A stretch of DNA of 64,000 nucleotides from Nocardioides anomalus (GTDB taxonomy: Bacteria > Actinomycetota > Actinomycetes > Propionibacteriales > Nocardioidaceae), in assembly GCF_011046535.1 (NCBI RefSeq), contig NZ_CP049257.1, forward strand, positions 1,550,001 to 1,614,000, given 5' to 3'. Shown one piece after another: positions 18,435 to 26,345 of this stretch. The notes beneath the pieces are model-generated. The model worked only from the letters and a program-made list of their open reading frames with translations, did not search any database and had not been told where the DNA came from. Made by a program: the position numbers and the translations under genes. Numbering within the stretch: the stretch's first letter is position 1; each line of letters begins with the position of its first letter.

Positions 18435-19655
18435 GTGCCGTCCGCCCTGCCCGAAGGTGACCCGGCGCCGCCGGACGGGTCGCTGCCCCAGGCGGCGCTG
18501 ACCGGCGCGCGCGAGCGGCCGTTCGGGGTCTACGTGCACGTGCCGTTCTGCACGGTGCGCTGCGGCTACTGCGACTTCAACACCTACACCGTGGCCGACC
18601 TCGGGACCGCCAGCGGCGTGCCCGGCGCCTCGCGGACGACGTACGCCGACGCGGCGGTCCAGGAGGTGCGGCTGGCCCGGCGGGTGCTGGGGGAGGAGGC
18701 CGCACCGGTGCGCACGGTGTTCTTCGGCGGCGGCACGCCCACGCTCTTGGACCCGGCCGACCTGACGAAGCTGCTCCGGACCGTCGGCGACGAGCTCGGG
18801 CTGGCGCCGGACGCGGAGGTGACCACCGAGGCCAACCCGGACAGCGTGACCAAGGCCGACCTGGTCGCGCTGCGCGACGCGGGCTTCACCCGCATCTCCT
18901 TCGGCGTGCAGTCCGCGGTCCCGCACGTGCTGCGGGTGCTCGACCGCACCCACGACCCCGAGCGGGTCCCGGACGTGGTCACGTGGGCCCGCGACGCCGG
19001 CTTCGACCAGGTCAGCCTGGACCTCATCTACGGCACGCCGGGGGAGTCGCTCGCCGACTGGGAGACCTCGCTGGACGCGGCGCTGGCCTGCGGGCCCGAC
19101 CACGTCTCGGCGTACTCCCTCATCGTCGAGGACGGCACCGCCCTGGCCCGGCGGGTGCGGCGCGGCGAGCTGCCGATGCCCGACGAGGACGACCTGGCCG
19201 ACAAGTACGCCGTCGCCGACGCGCGGCTGGGTGCCGCCGGGCTGGGGTGGTACGAGGTCTCCAACTGGTCCCGGCCGGGCGCGGAGTGCCGGCACAACGT
19301 CCTGTACTGGACCGGCGCCGACTGGTGGGGCGTCGGCCCCGGCGCGCACAGCCACGTCGGCGGCGTGCGCTGGTGGAACGTGCGCCACCCCGCGGCGTAC
19401 GCCGACCGGATCGCCGCCGGGGTGAGCCCGGCCCACGCGCGCGAGGTGCTCGACGCCGAGACCCGGCGGGTCGAGCGGGTGCTCCTCGAGCTGCGGCTGC
19501 GCGGCGGGCTGCCCCTCGACGTGCTCGACGACGACGGTCGGGCCGGCGTGCCGGAGCAGGTCGAGCGCGGCCTGGTCCGCGTCGAGGGCGACCGGCTGGT
19601 GCTCACCGACGCCGGCCGGCTGCTCGCCGACGGCGTGGTCCGCGACCTGCTCTGA
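18435..19655 (+). CDS. hemW: Radical SAM heme chaperone HemW
   Basis: This 406-residue protein is homologous to oxygen-independent coproporphyrinogen oxidase. It has the radical SAM cluster motif HVPFCTVRCGYCDF (CxxxCxxC), the FFGGGTPTLL segment, TTEANPDS, SFGVQSA and SLDLIYGTPGES. The HNVLYW and WWGVGPGAHSH motifs are typical of HemW. HemW binds heme and delivers it to membrane proteins; it is not a biosynthetic enzyme. GTG 18435 is the earliest start after the preceding stop. Position between lepA and hrcA is the classic order, here widened by accessory genes. Confidence 0.93.
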   Translation: MPSALPEGDPAPPDGSLPQAALTGARERPFGVYVHVPFCTVRCGYCDFNTYTVADLGTASGVPGASRTTYADAAVQEVRLARRVLGEEAAPVRTVFFGGGTPTLLDPADLTKLLRTVGDELGLAPDAEVTTEANPDSVTKADLVALRDAGFTRISFGVQSAVPHVLRVLDRTHDPERVPDVVTWARDAGFDQVSLDLIYGTPGESLADWETSLDAALACGPDHVSAYSLIVEDGTALARRVRRGELPMPDEDDLADKYAVADARLGAAGLGWYEVSNWSRPGAECRHNVLYWTGADWWGVGPGAHSHVGGVRWWNVRHPAAYADRIAAGVSPAHAREVLDAETRRVERVLLELRLRGGLPLDVLDDDGRAGVPEQVERGLVRVEGDRLVLTDAGRLLADGVVRDLL

Positions 19656-19658
19656 GCC

Positions 19659-19705
19659 GCCCGGACCGGCCCCTGACTTCTCCCTGAGGAGCGACCGGTC
19701 CGGGC
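19659..19705 (+). terminator. Hairpin after hemW
   Basis: An 11-bp perfect stem (19659-19669 with 19695-19705) closes a 25-base loop directly after the hemW stop. No T-tract follows. It could end or attenuate hemW transcription before the TM2 gene's own promoter. Confidence 0.45.
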
Positions 19706-19716
19706 CTCGCGGCTCC

Positions 19717-19722
19717 TAGGCT
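19717..19722 (+). promoter_or_regulatory. -10 element for the TM2-domain gene (leaderless type)
   Basis: TAGGCT lies 6 bases before ATG 19729 with no Shine-Dalgarno in between, consistent with a leaderless transcript. Confidence 0.5.
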
Positions 19723-19728
19723 GGCCCC

Positions 19729-20160
19729 ATGACCACCGGTCCCACCGACCCGCAGCCGGACGAGACGCAGCCCTACGGCTTCTCCGGCGCCGTGCCCCCG
19801 CCGCCGCCCCCGCCCCCGCCCCCGCCCCCGCCCCCGCCGACCGGCGGCTACCCGGGCTACCAGGGCTACCAGCCGCCCGGGCTCCCGGCCGGGGCGTACG
19901 GCGTGAGCTCGCAGGCGCCGTACGGCCTGCACCCGGGCACCGGCATCCCCTACTCCGACAAGTCCAAGCTCGTCGCCGGGCTGCTGCAGATCCTCATCCC
20001 GTTCGGGGTGGGCCGGTTCTACATGGGCTTCACCGGCATCGGCGTGGCCCAGCTGCTCGTGGCCTTCTTCACCTGCGGGCTGTGGAGCATCATCGACGGG
20101 ATCATCATCCTGGTGAAGGACGACGCCAAGGACTCCCGCGGCTACATCCTGAGGAGCTGA
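19729..20160 (+). CDS. TM2-domain membrane protein with N-terminal polyproline tract
   Basis: This 143-residue protein has a disordered N-terminus that contains 15 consecutive prolines (about residues 24-38), followed by Tyr/Gly-rich sequence. The TM2 domain holds two helices joined by a short turn: LVAGLLQILIPFGVGRFYMG and VAQLLVAFFTCGLWSIIDGI, with the family's GxxRFYxG and W-x-x-D features. The function of TM2 proteins in bacteria is not established. The long proline run would stall ribosomes without EF-P. Its stop is 7 bases from the end of the convergent DUF3097 gene. Confidence 0.82.
   Translation: MTTGPTDPQPDETQPYGFSGAVPPPPPPPPPPPPPPPTGGYPGYQGYQPPGLPAGAYGVSSQAPYGLHPGTGIPYSDKSKLVAGLLQILIPFGVGRFYMGFTGIGVAQLLVAFFTCGLWSIIDGIIILVKDDAKDSRGYILRS
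19793..19837 (+). repeat. Hexanucleotide CCC CCG repeat coding 15 prolines
   Basis: A 45-base run of Pro codons alternates mostly as CCC CCG. Such a pure repeat is prone to slippage; steps of six bases keep the frame. Confidence 0.85.
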
Positions 20161-20166
20161 AGCGGC

Positions 20167-21003
20167 TCAGTCCTCGGCGGTCACGAAGTCGATCAGCTCC
20201 TCGACCCGGCCGAGCAGGGCCGGCTCGAGGTCGTCGTAGGACGAGACCCGGCCCAGGATGTGCTTCCAGGCCCGGGCGGTGTCGGCCTGGTCGGCGTGCG
20301 GCCAGCCGAGGTGGGCGCAGACGCCCTTCTTCCACTCCACCGAGCGGGGGATCTCGGGCCAGGCCGTCAGCCCGATCCGGTCGGGCTTGACCGCCTGCCA
20401 GACGTCGACGAAGGGGTGGCCGACGACCAGCACGTGCGGCCCGGACACCGAGGCCGCGATCCGGCTCTCCTTGGAGCCCGGCACCAGGTGGTCGACCAGG
20501 ACCCCGACCTTGCGGCCCGGCCCGGGGCCGAAGGCGCGCAGGTGCTCGGCCAGGTCGTCGACGCCGCCGAGGTACTCCACGACGACGCCCTCGATGCGCA
20601 GGTCGTCGCCCCAGACCTTCTCCACCAGCTCGGCGTCGTGGCGGCCCTCGACGTAGATCCGGCTGGCCCGGGCCACCCGGGCCCGCGCGTCCGGGACGGC
20701 GACCGAGCCGGACGCCGTGCGGGTCGGCTTGGCCGGGGCGGCCTGCCGCACCGGCGCCCGCAGGATGACCGGCTTGCCGTCCAGCAGGAAGCCGGGCCCG
20801 AGCGGGAAGGTCCGCCGCCGGCCGCGCCGGTCCTCCAGGGTGAGCACGTCGAGGTCCCGGTCCACCGCCACGACCTCGCCGCAGAAGTCGGTGGTGACCT
20901 CCTCGACCACGCTGCCCAGCTCGGCCGCCGCCTCGACGGCGCGGCCCCGCTTGGGCACGCGCCAGTCGCCGGCGAGCACGTCGGTCCCGTAGCGGTCGGT
21001 CAT
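20167..21003 (-). CDS. DUF3097 family protein
   Basis: This 278-residue conserved actinobacterial protein has no assigned function. It begins MTDRYGTDVL and has the family's DWRVPKRG motif and a small beta-rich segment (GEVVAVDRDLDVLTLEDRRG). A Toprim-like middle follows with IYVEGRHDAELVEKVWGDDL and VGVLVDHLVPGSKESRIA. The acidic residues in those blocks resemble Toprim metal sites, so nucleic-acid chemistry is possible (inference). ATG 21003 was preferred to 21009 because TACGGT lies 8 bases upstream and homologues start with M-x-DRYG. It is convergent with the TM2 gene. Confidence 0.85.
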   Translation of the reverse strand: MTDRYGTDVLAGDWRVPKRGRAVEAAAELGSVVEEVTTDFCGEVVAVDRDLDVLTLEDRRGRRRTFPLGPGFLLDGKPVILRAPVRQAAPAKPTRTASGSVAVPDARARVARASRIYVEGRHDAELVEKVWGDDLRIEGVVVEYLGGVDDLAEHLRAFGPGPGRKVGVLVDHLVPGSKESRIAASVSGPHVLVVGHPFVDVWQAVKPDRIGLTAWPEIPRSVEWKKGVCAHLGWPHADQADTARAWKHILGRVSSYDDLEPALLGRVEELIDFVTAED

Positions 21004-21061
21004 GACCATCGACCGTAGGTCGGTCCACCGACAGCGGTCGGGACCAACACGCGCCCCCGCG

Positions 21062-21259
21062 TCAGTCCTCGCTGTGCTCCTCGTCCCACTGGTTGGGCGT
21101 CTTGCCCTCCTCCAGCAGCTCGCCGGGCTCGAGGTCGCCCGCGGTCTCGTTGTCGTCGAGCGGCTCGGCCAGCGGGTTGTCCTCGCCGGGCTGGAGGTCC
21201 TCGGGCAGCTGCTCGTCGGAGATGCCGGTCGCGTCCTGCTCGTCGCGCTGTTCGCTCAT
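21062..21259 (-). CDS. Small acidic disordered protein, unknown function
   Basis: This 65-residue protein is rich in Glu, Asp, Gln and Pro (DEQLPEDLQPGEDNPLAEPL) and has no predicted helix or membrane segment. It lies between the MBL hydrolase and DUF3097 genes on the same strand, with 35 and 58 bases of gap. I do not recognise a family. The composition, strong strand context and absence of a better frame make it a likely real gene. Confidence 0.6.
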   Translation of the reverse strand: MSEQRDEQDATGISDEQLPEDLQPGEDNPLAEPLDDNETAGDLEPGELLEEGKTPNQWDEEHSED

Positions 21260-21294
21260 GGGGGGTCAGTACCCGCCCCGCGCCGGTCGCGTCG

Positions 21295-22149
21295 TCAGAC
21301 GAGCGGCAGGCGCTTCTGGCTGCGGGGCAGCTGCTCGTAGCCGCGGGCGACCGCCCGCGCGAGGCCGTCGGCGGGGAAGGGCCACTCGGCGCCGGCGAGC
21401 GCCTCGTCCACGGGTACGCCGCGCGTGGCCAGGTCGCGGATGGTCTCGGCCAGGATGCCGATGTCGTTGCGCTGGATCTCGACGAACTCGCGGTCCACGA
21501 CGGCGCCGTGCCCCGGCACGACGACCGAGGCGGGGGTGAGCAGCCCGAGCACCACGTCGAGGGTCAGCGGCCAGTCCATCGGGTAGCAGTCGGCGCCGAA
21601 GCCCGGCGCCGCCGACTCCTCGACCAGGTCCCCGGCCAGCACCACGTCCGCGTCGGGCACGCGCACGACGAGGTCGCCGGCGGTGTGGCCGCGACCGGGG
21701 TGGACCAGCTCTACGTACCGGTCGCCCAGGTCGAGCGCGACCGCGGAGGAGAACGTCGTGTCGGCCGGCACGATCTCGGTCTCCTGGACCTCCGCGCGGT
21801 GAGGGTCGTCGCGGTTCTCCGGCTCGTCGTACTCCGCCTTGATCCGCTCGCCGGCCGTCACCGTCCGCTCGGCCGCCACCTCGTGGGCGTGCAGCGGGAC
21901 GTCGCCGTACGCCGCGCGGAAGGTGCCGTTGCCGAAGGTGTGGTCGAAGTGCTCGTGGGTGTTGACCACCGCCACGACCTCGCCGGCTCCGAGCGCGCGG
22001 ACCTCCTCCACGACGGCGCGCGCGGCGAGCGCCGAGGCGTGGGTGTCGACCACCAGCAGCCCGGCCGACCCGCGGACCACGCTCACGTTGAGGTCGAACC
22101 ACTCCTGGCGAGAGACCCAGACGTCGTGGGCGACCTCGGTGAACGGCAC
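21295..22149 (-). CDS. Metallo-beta-lactamase-fold hydrolase
   Basis: This 284-residue MBL-superfamily protein has zinc motif I as NTHEHFDHTFGN (HxHxDH). Further ligands are likely His in HPGRGHTAGDL, Asp in VVLAGDLVEES and His in VPGHGAVVD. The order and spacing fit glyoxalase II/flavin-free hydrolase-like groups. The substrate is not predictable, and true beta-lactam activity should not be assumed. The start ATG 22149 lies 10 bases after the DUF2470 gene's stop, so the two could be co-transcribed from the iron-box promoter. Confidence 0.85.
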   Translation of the reverse strand: MPFTEVAHDVWVSRQEWFDLNVSVVRGSAGLLVVDTHASALAARAVVEEVRALGAGEVVAVVNTHEHFDHTFGNGTFRAAYGDVPLHAHEVAAERTVTAGERIKAEYDEPENRDDPHRAEVQETEIVPADTTFSSAVALDLGDRYVELVHPGRGHTAGDLVVRVPDADVVLAGDLVEESAAPGFGADCYPMDWPLTLDVVLGLLTPASVVVPGHGAVVDREFVEIQRNDIGILAETIRDLATRGVPVDEALAGAEWPFPADGLARAVARGYEQLPRSQKRLPLV

Positions 22150-22158
22150 CCTGCAGGT

Positions 22159-22833
22159 CTAGCAGATGCCGGCGTGCAGCTCGTGGCGCAGCAGCACGCC
22201 GAGCTCCTCGACGCTGGCGGCGGGACGGGAGAACCAGAGCGCCGCCCGGTGGCCGCCGCGCCGGTCGATCCAGGACAGCTCCGCGCCGTGCGTGGTCAGG
22301 TCGACGAGGGAGACGTCGAGGAGGTGCTCGGCCGGCGTGCCGGTGGTGCGCGTGACCACCTGCGAGAGCTGCTCGCGGTGGCAGTCGTTGGCGTGCTCGC
22401 GGGCCCGCTGCAGGTAGCCCCGGTTGAGCCGCAGGCCCGGGTCGCGGAACTCCCGCAGCGGCACCCGGCGCTGCTCCCCGTCCCGGCCGAGCACGACGAA
22501 GTCGAGGTCGAGGACCACCTCGAGCCGCTGCTCGCCGCAGCAGGTGCAGTGCTCGACCTCGCCGATGGAGAGCGAGCCGGTCAGGGTCAGCGTGAGCGCG
22601 CGGTCGGCGCTGCCGCCCGGGCCGAGCCCGCTGGTCAGGGTGACCAGCGCGGGGCTGCCCGTCCGTCCCGCGTCGGCCATCGGGGAGCCGAGGCGGCAGG
22701 AGAAGGTCGGGACGCCGTCGGCGTCGCGCATCCCGAGCTCGTCGTCGCAGCCGGCGGCCGGGAAGCCGTCCACGGCGACCTCGGCGCCGTCGGGGCAGGA
22801 CAGGATGCTGCGGGCGAGCTCGGCGTCGGTCAC
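22159..22833 (-). CDS. DUF2470-domain protein, probably iron-regulated
   Basis: This 224-residue protein has a split-barrel (pyridoxamine oxidase-like) N-terminal region, then a DUF2470 domain with EHLLDVSLVDLTTHGAELSW and EELGVLLRHELHAG. Related HugZ/heme-utilisation proteins combine the same modules and bind or degrade heme. A CTCC pair of cysteines in EHCTCCGEQ may bind metal. A DtxR/IdeR-type box lies 27 bases upstream of the start, which ties the gene to iron supply. It is divergent from hrcA. A role in heme or iron handling is an inference. Confidence 0.78.
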   Translation of the reverse strand: MTDAELARSILSCPDGAEVAVDGFPAAGCDDELGMRDADGVPTFSCRLGSPMADAGRTGSPALVTLTSGLGPGGSADRALTLTLTGSLSIGEVEHCTCCGEQRLEVVLDLDFVVLGRDGEQRRVPLREFRDPGLRLNRGYLQRAREHANDCHREQLSQVVTRTTGTPAEHLLDVSLVDLTTHGAELSWIDRRGGHRAALWFSRPAASVEELGVLLRHELHAGIC

Positions 22834-22859
22834 GGCGACTCCTGGTCGAGACGGTCAGG

Positions 22860-22878
22860 TAAGGCAAGCCTAACCTAC
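22860..22878 (-). promoter_or_regulatory. DtxR/IdeR-type iron box
   Basis: The minus strand reads GTAGGTTAGGCTTGCCTTA, matching 15 of 19 positions of the classic box (TTAGGTTAGGCTAACCTAA) including the full left half. It sits 27-45 bases before the DUF2470 start, where a repressor would block transcription when iron is plentiful. Confidence 0.75.
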
Positions 22879-22912
22879 TTCCGGCGTACGAGCGTGCCGT
22901 CGTCGCGGCGAG

Positions 22913-22918
22913 TAGCAT
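22913..22918 (+). promoter_or_regulatory. -10 element of the hrcA promoter
   Basis: TAGCAT lies immediately before the CIRCE repeat, so transcription would start inside the operator. The leader then carries GGGAGG before GTG 22968. Confidence 0.6.
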
Positions 22919-22943
22919 TGGCACTCAGGAAACGTGAGTGCCA
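22919..22943 (+). promoter_or_regulatory. CIRCE operator (HrcA binding site)
   Basis: TGGCACTC and GAGTGCCA are perfect 8-bp arms separated by 9 bases, the exact CIRCE layout (GCACTC-N9-GAGTGC). Overlap with the start of transcription fits autorepression of hrcA-dnaJ by HrcA. Confidence 0.93.
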
Positions 22944-22967
22944 GCCAGGCTGCTCGGGAGGTGCGCG

Positions 22968-23978
22968 GTGCAGGAGGAACGTCGACTCGCCGTCCTGCGC
23001 GCCATCGTCGAGGACTACGTGGCCACCGAGGAGCCGGTCGGTTCCAAGGCGCTCGTCGAGCGCCACGGGCTGGGCGTCTCGTCGGCCACTGTCCGCAACG
23101 ACATGGCCGCCCTGGAGGACGAGGGCTACATCACCCAGCCGCACACGAGTGCGGGGCGGGTGCCGACCGACAAGGGCTACCGGCTCTTCGTCGACCGGCT
23201 CACCACCGTCAAGCCGATGAGCTCCGCCGAGCGGAAGGCCATCGCGACCTTCCTCGACGGCGCCGTGGACCTCGACGACGTGGTCTCCCGCTCGGTCCGG
23301 GTGCTGTCGCAGCTGACCCGCCAGGTCGCGCTCGTGCAGTACCCCACGCTCTCGCGCTCCACGGTGCGCCACATCGAGCTGGTCGCCCTGGCCCCGACCC
23401 GGTTGCTGGCCGTGCTCATCCTCAGCACCGGGCGGGTCGAGCAGCGCGTGGTCGAGCTGGGCGCCGAGCTCGACGACGGCTGGCTCTCCGACCTGCGCGC
23501 CCGGCTCAACTCGGTGGCCTCCGGCCAGATCATCGCCGACGCGGTGACCGGGCTGCGTGGCTGCGTGCCCGAGCGCGACGGCGCGGAGACCTCCGCGGTC
23601 GTCGAGTCGCTCGTCGACGCCATGGTGGACCAGCGCCTCGACGAGCGGATCGTGGTCGGGGGCGCGGCCAACCTGGCGCGCTACGGCGACAGCTTCGACT
23701 CCGCCGTCCGCCCGCTGCTGGAGGCGCTGGAGGAGCACGTCGTCCTGCTCAAGCTGCTCGGCGAGGCCCAGGGCGACTCCGTGACGGTCACCATCGGCGC
23801 CGAGGTGCCCTACGAGCAGCTCTCGGCCACCAGCGTCATCACCACCGGCTACGGACCCCGTGACGAGGCCGTCGCGACGCTCGGGATCGTCGGGCCGACC
23901 CGCATGGACTACCCGGGCACGATGGCTGCGGTGCGTGCCGTGGCCCGCTACGTGTCCCGCATCCTCGACGAGGCCTAG
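22968..23978 (+). CDS. hrcA: Heat-inducible transcription repressor HrcA
   Basis: This 336-residue repressor of heat-shock genes has an N-terminal winged helix ([38 protein letters not shown]). A central GAF-like domain and the C-terminal dimerisation region with the conserved [19 protein letters not shown] follow. GTG 22968 has GGGAGG 7 bases upstream. A perfect CIRCE site is in its own promoter. dnaJ follows after 26 bases and rsmE after that, the standard operon. HrcA stability normally depends on GroEL. Confidence 0.96.
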   Translation: MQEERRLAVLRAIVEDYVATEEPVGSKALVERHGLGVSSATVRNDMAALEDEGYITQPHTSAGRVPTDKGYRLFVDRLTTVKPMSSAERKAIATFLDGAVDLDDVVSRSVRVLSQLTRQVALVQYPTLSRSTVRHIELVALAPTRLLAVLILSTGRVEQRVVELGAELDDGWLSDLRARLNSVASGQIIADAVTGLRGCVPERDGAETSAVVESLVDAMVDQRLDERIVVGGAANLARYGDSFDSAVRPLLEALEEHVVLLKLLGEAQGDSVTVTIGAEVPYEQLSATSVITTGYGPRDEAVATLGIVGPTRMDYPGTMAAVRAVARYVSRILDEA

Positions 23979-24004
23979 GCCTCTCCCACCAGACGAAGGA
24001 AGAG

Positions 24005-25189
24005 ATGTCTCAGCCGGACCTGTACGCCCTCCTGGGCGTGAGCCGTGACGCGGACGCGGACGCCATCAAGAAGGCCTACCGCAAGCTCGCCCGGCAGCTC
24101 CACCCTGACGTGAACCCCGACCCCGACGCGTCCGCGAAGTTCCAGGAGGTCGGGCGCGCCTACGAGGTGCTGAGCGACCCGCAGAAGCGCGCGGCGTACG
24201 ACCGCGGCGCCGACCCGTTCGGCGGCGGCATGGGCGCGGGCTTCGGCCAGGGCGCCGGGTTCTCGTTCACCGACATCATGGACGCCTTCTTCGGCGGCCA
24301 GGGCGGGCCGGGCCAGACCCGCGGCCCGCGGCCGCGCACCCGGCGCGGTCAGGACGCGCTCATCCGGCTCGAGGTCGAGCTGGCCGAGGCGGCGTTCGGC
24401 ACGACCCGTGAGCTGAAGGTCGACACCGCTGTGGTGTGCGGCACCTGTCATGGCGAGGGCACCGCGCCCGGCACCCACCCGCAGGTCTGCGAGACGTGCC
24501 GCGGGGCCGGCGAGGTGGCGCACGTGCAGCGGTCCTTCCTCGGCGAGATCCGCACCCTGCGCCCGTGCGCGGCCTGCCGCGGCTTCGGCTCGATCATCCC
24601 CGACCCCTGCCGGGAGTGCTCCGGCGACGGCCGGGTCCGCTCGCGCCGCACGCTGAGCGTCAAGATCCCCGCCGGCGTCGACGACGGCACCCGCGTGCAG
24701 CTGGCCGAGGAGGGCGAGGTCGGCCCCGGCGGCGGCCCCGCCGGCGACCTGTACGTCGAGATCCACGTCGCGCACCACCAGACCTTCACCCGCGAGGGCA
24801 ACGACCTGCACACCACGGTCACGGTCCCGATGACGGCGGCGGCCCTGGGCACCACGCTCGAGCTGCCCACGCTCGAGGCCGACGTGGTGCCGCCCGAGGG
24901 CGCGACCACCGACCTCGAGACGACCTTCGATCTCGAGGTCCGGCCCGGCACCCAGTCCGGCACCGAGCAGGTCCTGCGCGGCCGCGGCGTGCCCGGGCTG
25001 CGCGGCGGTCGTGGCGACCTCATCGTCACCGTGGCGGTCGAGACCCCGACCCGGCTCAACGCCCGCGAGGAGGAGCTGCTCAAGGAGCTCGCCGCCCTGC
25101 GCGGTGAGGAGCAGCCCACCGGCAAGGCCCGCCCCGAGTCCCGCAAGGGCGCCTTCGGCCGGCTGCGCGACGCGTTCAACACGCACTGA
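24005..25189 (+). CDS. dnaJ: Chaperone protein DnaJ (DnaJ2 type)
   Basis: This 394-residue Hsp40 stimulates DnaK ATPase and delivers substrates. The J-domain (1-70) has the HPD motif in [10 protein letters not shown] Gly/Phe-rich linker follows. The zinc region has four CxxCxGxG repeats: [24 protein letters not shown] and CRECSGDG. The substrate-binding C-terminal domains are intact. ATG 24005 follows AAGGAAGAG. It is controlled with hrcA through CIRCE, which marks this as the HrcA-regulated second DnaJ instead of the dnaK-operon copy. Confidence 0.95.
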   Translation: MSQPDLYALLGVSRDADADAIKKAYRKLARQLHPDVNPDPDASAKFQEVGRAYEVLSDPQKRAAYDRGADPFGGGMGAGFGQGAGFSFTDIMDAFFGGQGGPGQTRGPRPRTRRGQDALIRLEVELAEAAFGTTRELKVDTAVVCGTCHGEGTAPGTHPQVCETCRGAGEVAHVQRSFLGEIRTLRPCAACRGFGSIIPDPCRECSGDGRVRSRRTLSVKIPAGVDDGTRVQLAEEGEVGPGGGPAGDLYVEIHVAHHQTFTREGNDLHTTVTVPMTAAALGTTLELPTLEADVVPPEGATTDLETTFDLEVRPGTQSGTEQVLRGRGVPGLRGGRGDLIVTVAVETPTRLNAREEELLKELAALRGEEQPTGKARPESRKGAFGRLRDAFNTH

Positions 25190-25203
25190 GCCCTCCCGGT
25201 CCC

Positions 25204-25935
25204 GTGTCGCTCCACGTCCACCTCGTGCCGTCCCTGGCCGGGGTGTCCGCGGGCGCGGGCGTGAGCGTCGAGGGGGCCGAGGCGCACCACGCGGTCGCCG
25301 TACGCCGCCTCGCGGTCGGTGAGCCCGTGCAGCTGACCGACGGGTCCGGTCGGCTCGCCACCGGGTCGGTGGTGGCGACCGGAAAGGCCCGGCTCGAGGT
25401 CCTCGTCGCCGAGGTCGCCGAGGTGCCGGCGCCGTCCCCGCGGGTCACCGTGGTCCAGGCCCTGCCGAAGGGGGATCGCGGCGAGCTCGCCGTCGAGGTG
25501 CTCACCGAGATCGGCGTCGACCGGATCGTGCCCTGGGCGGCCTCGCGCTCGGTCGCGGTCTGGCGCGGCGAGCGCGCGGCCAAGTCCCTGGCCAAGTGGC
25601 AGGCGACCGCCCGCGAGGCGGCCAAGCAGGCCCGGCGGGCGTGGTTCCCGTCCGTCACGCCTCTGGCGAGCACCGACGAGGTGGCCGCACTGGTCGCCGA
25701 GGCGTCGCTGGCGCTGGTGCTGCACGAGGAGGCCACATCGGCCTTGCCGGCGTCGGTGCCCGACGACGTGTTGCTCGTGGTCGGCCCCGAGGGCGGGCTG
25801 GCGCCGGAGGAGCTCGAGGCCTTCGCCGCCGCTGGTGCGCAGACCGTCCGGCTCGGCGCCGAGGTGCTGCGCACGTCGACCGCCGGCGTGGCCGCCGTGG
25901 CCGCGCTGCTGGCCCGGACGCCCCGCTGGGGCTAG
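25204..25935 (+). CDS. rsmE: 16S rRNA (uracil1498-N3)-methyltransferase
   Basis: This 243-residue SPOUT-class enzyme methylates U1498 of 16S rRNA with SAM. An N-terminal PUA-like part has EGAEAHHAVAVRRLAVGEPV. The knotted C-terminal domain has KGDRGELAVEVLTEIGVDRI and the SAM-binding loops LLVVGPEGGLAPEELEAF and VRLGAEVLRTSTAGVAAV. The GTG start at 25204 is 14 bases after dnaJ. Position behind dnaJ is conserved in many bacteria. Confidence 0.94.
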   Translation: MSLHVHLVPSLAGVSAGAGVSVEGAEAHHAVAVRRLAVGEPVQLTDGSGRLATGSVVATGKARLEVLVAEVAEVPAPSPRVTVVQALPKGDRGELAVEVLTEIGVDRIVPWAASRSVAVWRGERAAKSLAKWQATAREAAKQARRAWFPSVTPLASTDEVAALVAEASLALVLHEEATSALPASVPDDVLLVVGPEGGLAPEELEAFAAAGAQTVRLGAEVLRTSTAGVAAVAALLARTPRWG

Positions 25936-25938
25936 GTC

Positions 25939-26337
25939 TCAGCCGACGAAGAGGCAGAACGGGTGGCCGGCGGGGTCGGCGAAGACGTAGAGCGGCTCCT
26001 CGTCGTCGTCGCTGCGGTCCAGCACCAGCCGGGCGCCGAGCGCCTCGGCCCGCCGGCGCTGCCGCTCGAGGGCGTCGACGTCGGGGACGGTCAGGTCGAG
26101 GTGCAGCTGCATGGGCACGTCCGGCGCCGGCCAGGTCGTCGGCGCGAGCTCGTCGACCTGCTGGAAAGCCAGGCGGCGGGTGCCGTCGGCCTCGGTGAGG
26201 ACCAGCCAGTCGGGGTCGTCGCGGTCCTCGTCGCCGGGGCGGTACTGCAGCCCGAGCAGCGCCCGGTAGAACTCGGCCAGCCCTCGGCAGTCGGTGGTGT
26301 CGAGGACGGTGTGGAGCAGGTGGGGGTACTCGGCCAT
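25939..26337 (-). CDS. VOC-superfamily (glyoxalase/bleomycin-resistance-like) protein
   Basis: This 132-residue protein has two beta-alpha-beta-beta-beta modules: LLHTVLDTTDCRGLAEFYRA and LHLDLTVPDVDALERQRRRA, ending YVFADPAGHPFCLFVG. This is the layout of glyoxalase_6-type proteins in actinobacteria. Possible metal ligands are His in LLHT, Gln/His in MQLHLDL and Glu or Asp near the end. The substrate is unknown. ATG 26337 was chosen to fit the family's start. It lies 8 bases after the winged-helix gene on the same strand, so the two are likely co-transcribed. Confidence 0.8.
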   Translation of the reverse strand: MAEYPHLLHTVLDTTDCRGLAEFYRALLGLQYRPGDEDRDDPDWLVLTEADGTRRLAFQQVDELAPTTWPAPDVPMQLHLDLTVPDVDALERQRRRAEALGARLVLDRSDDDEEPLYVFADPAGHPFCLFVG

Positions 26338-26345
26338 GCCTGCCG

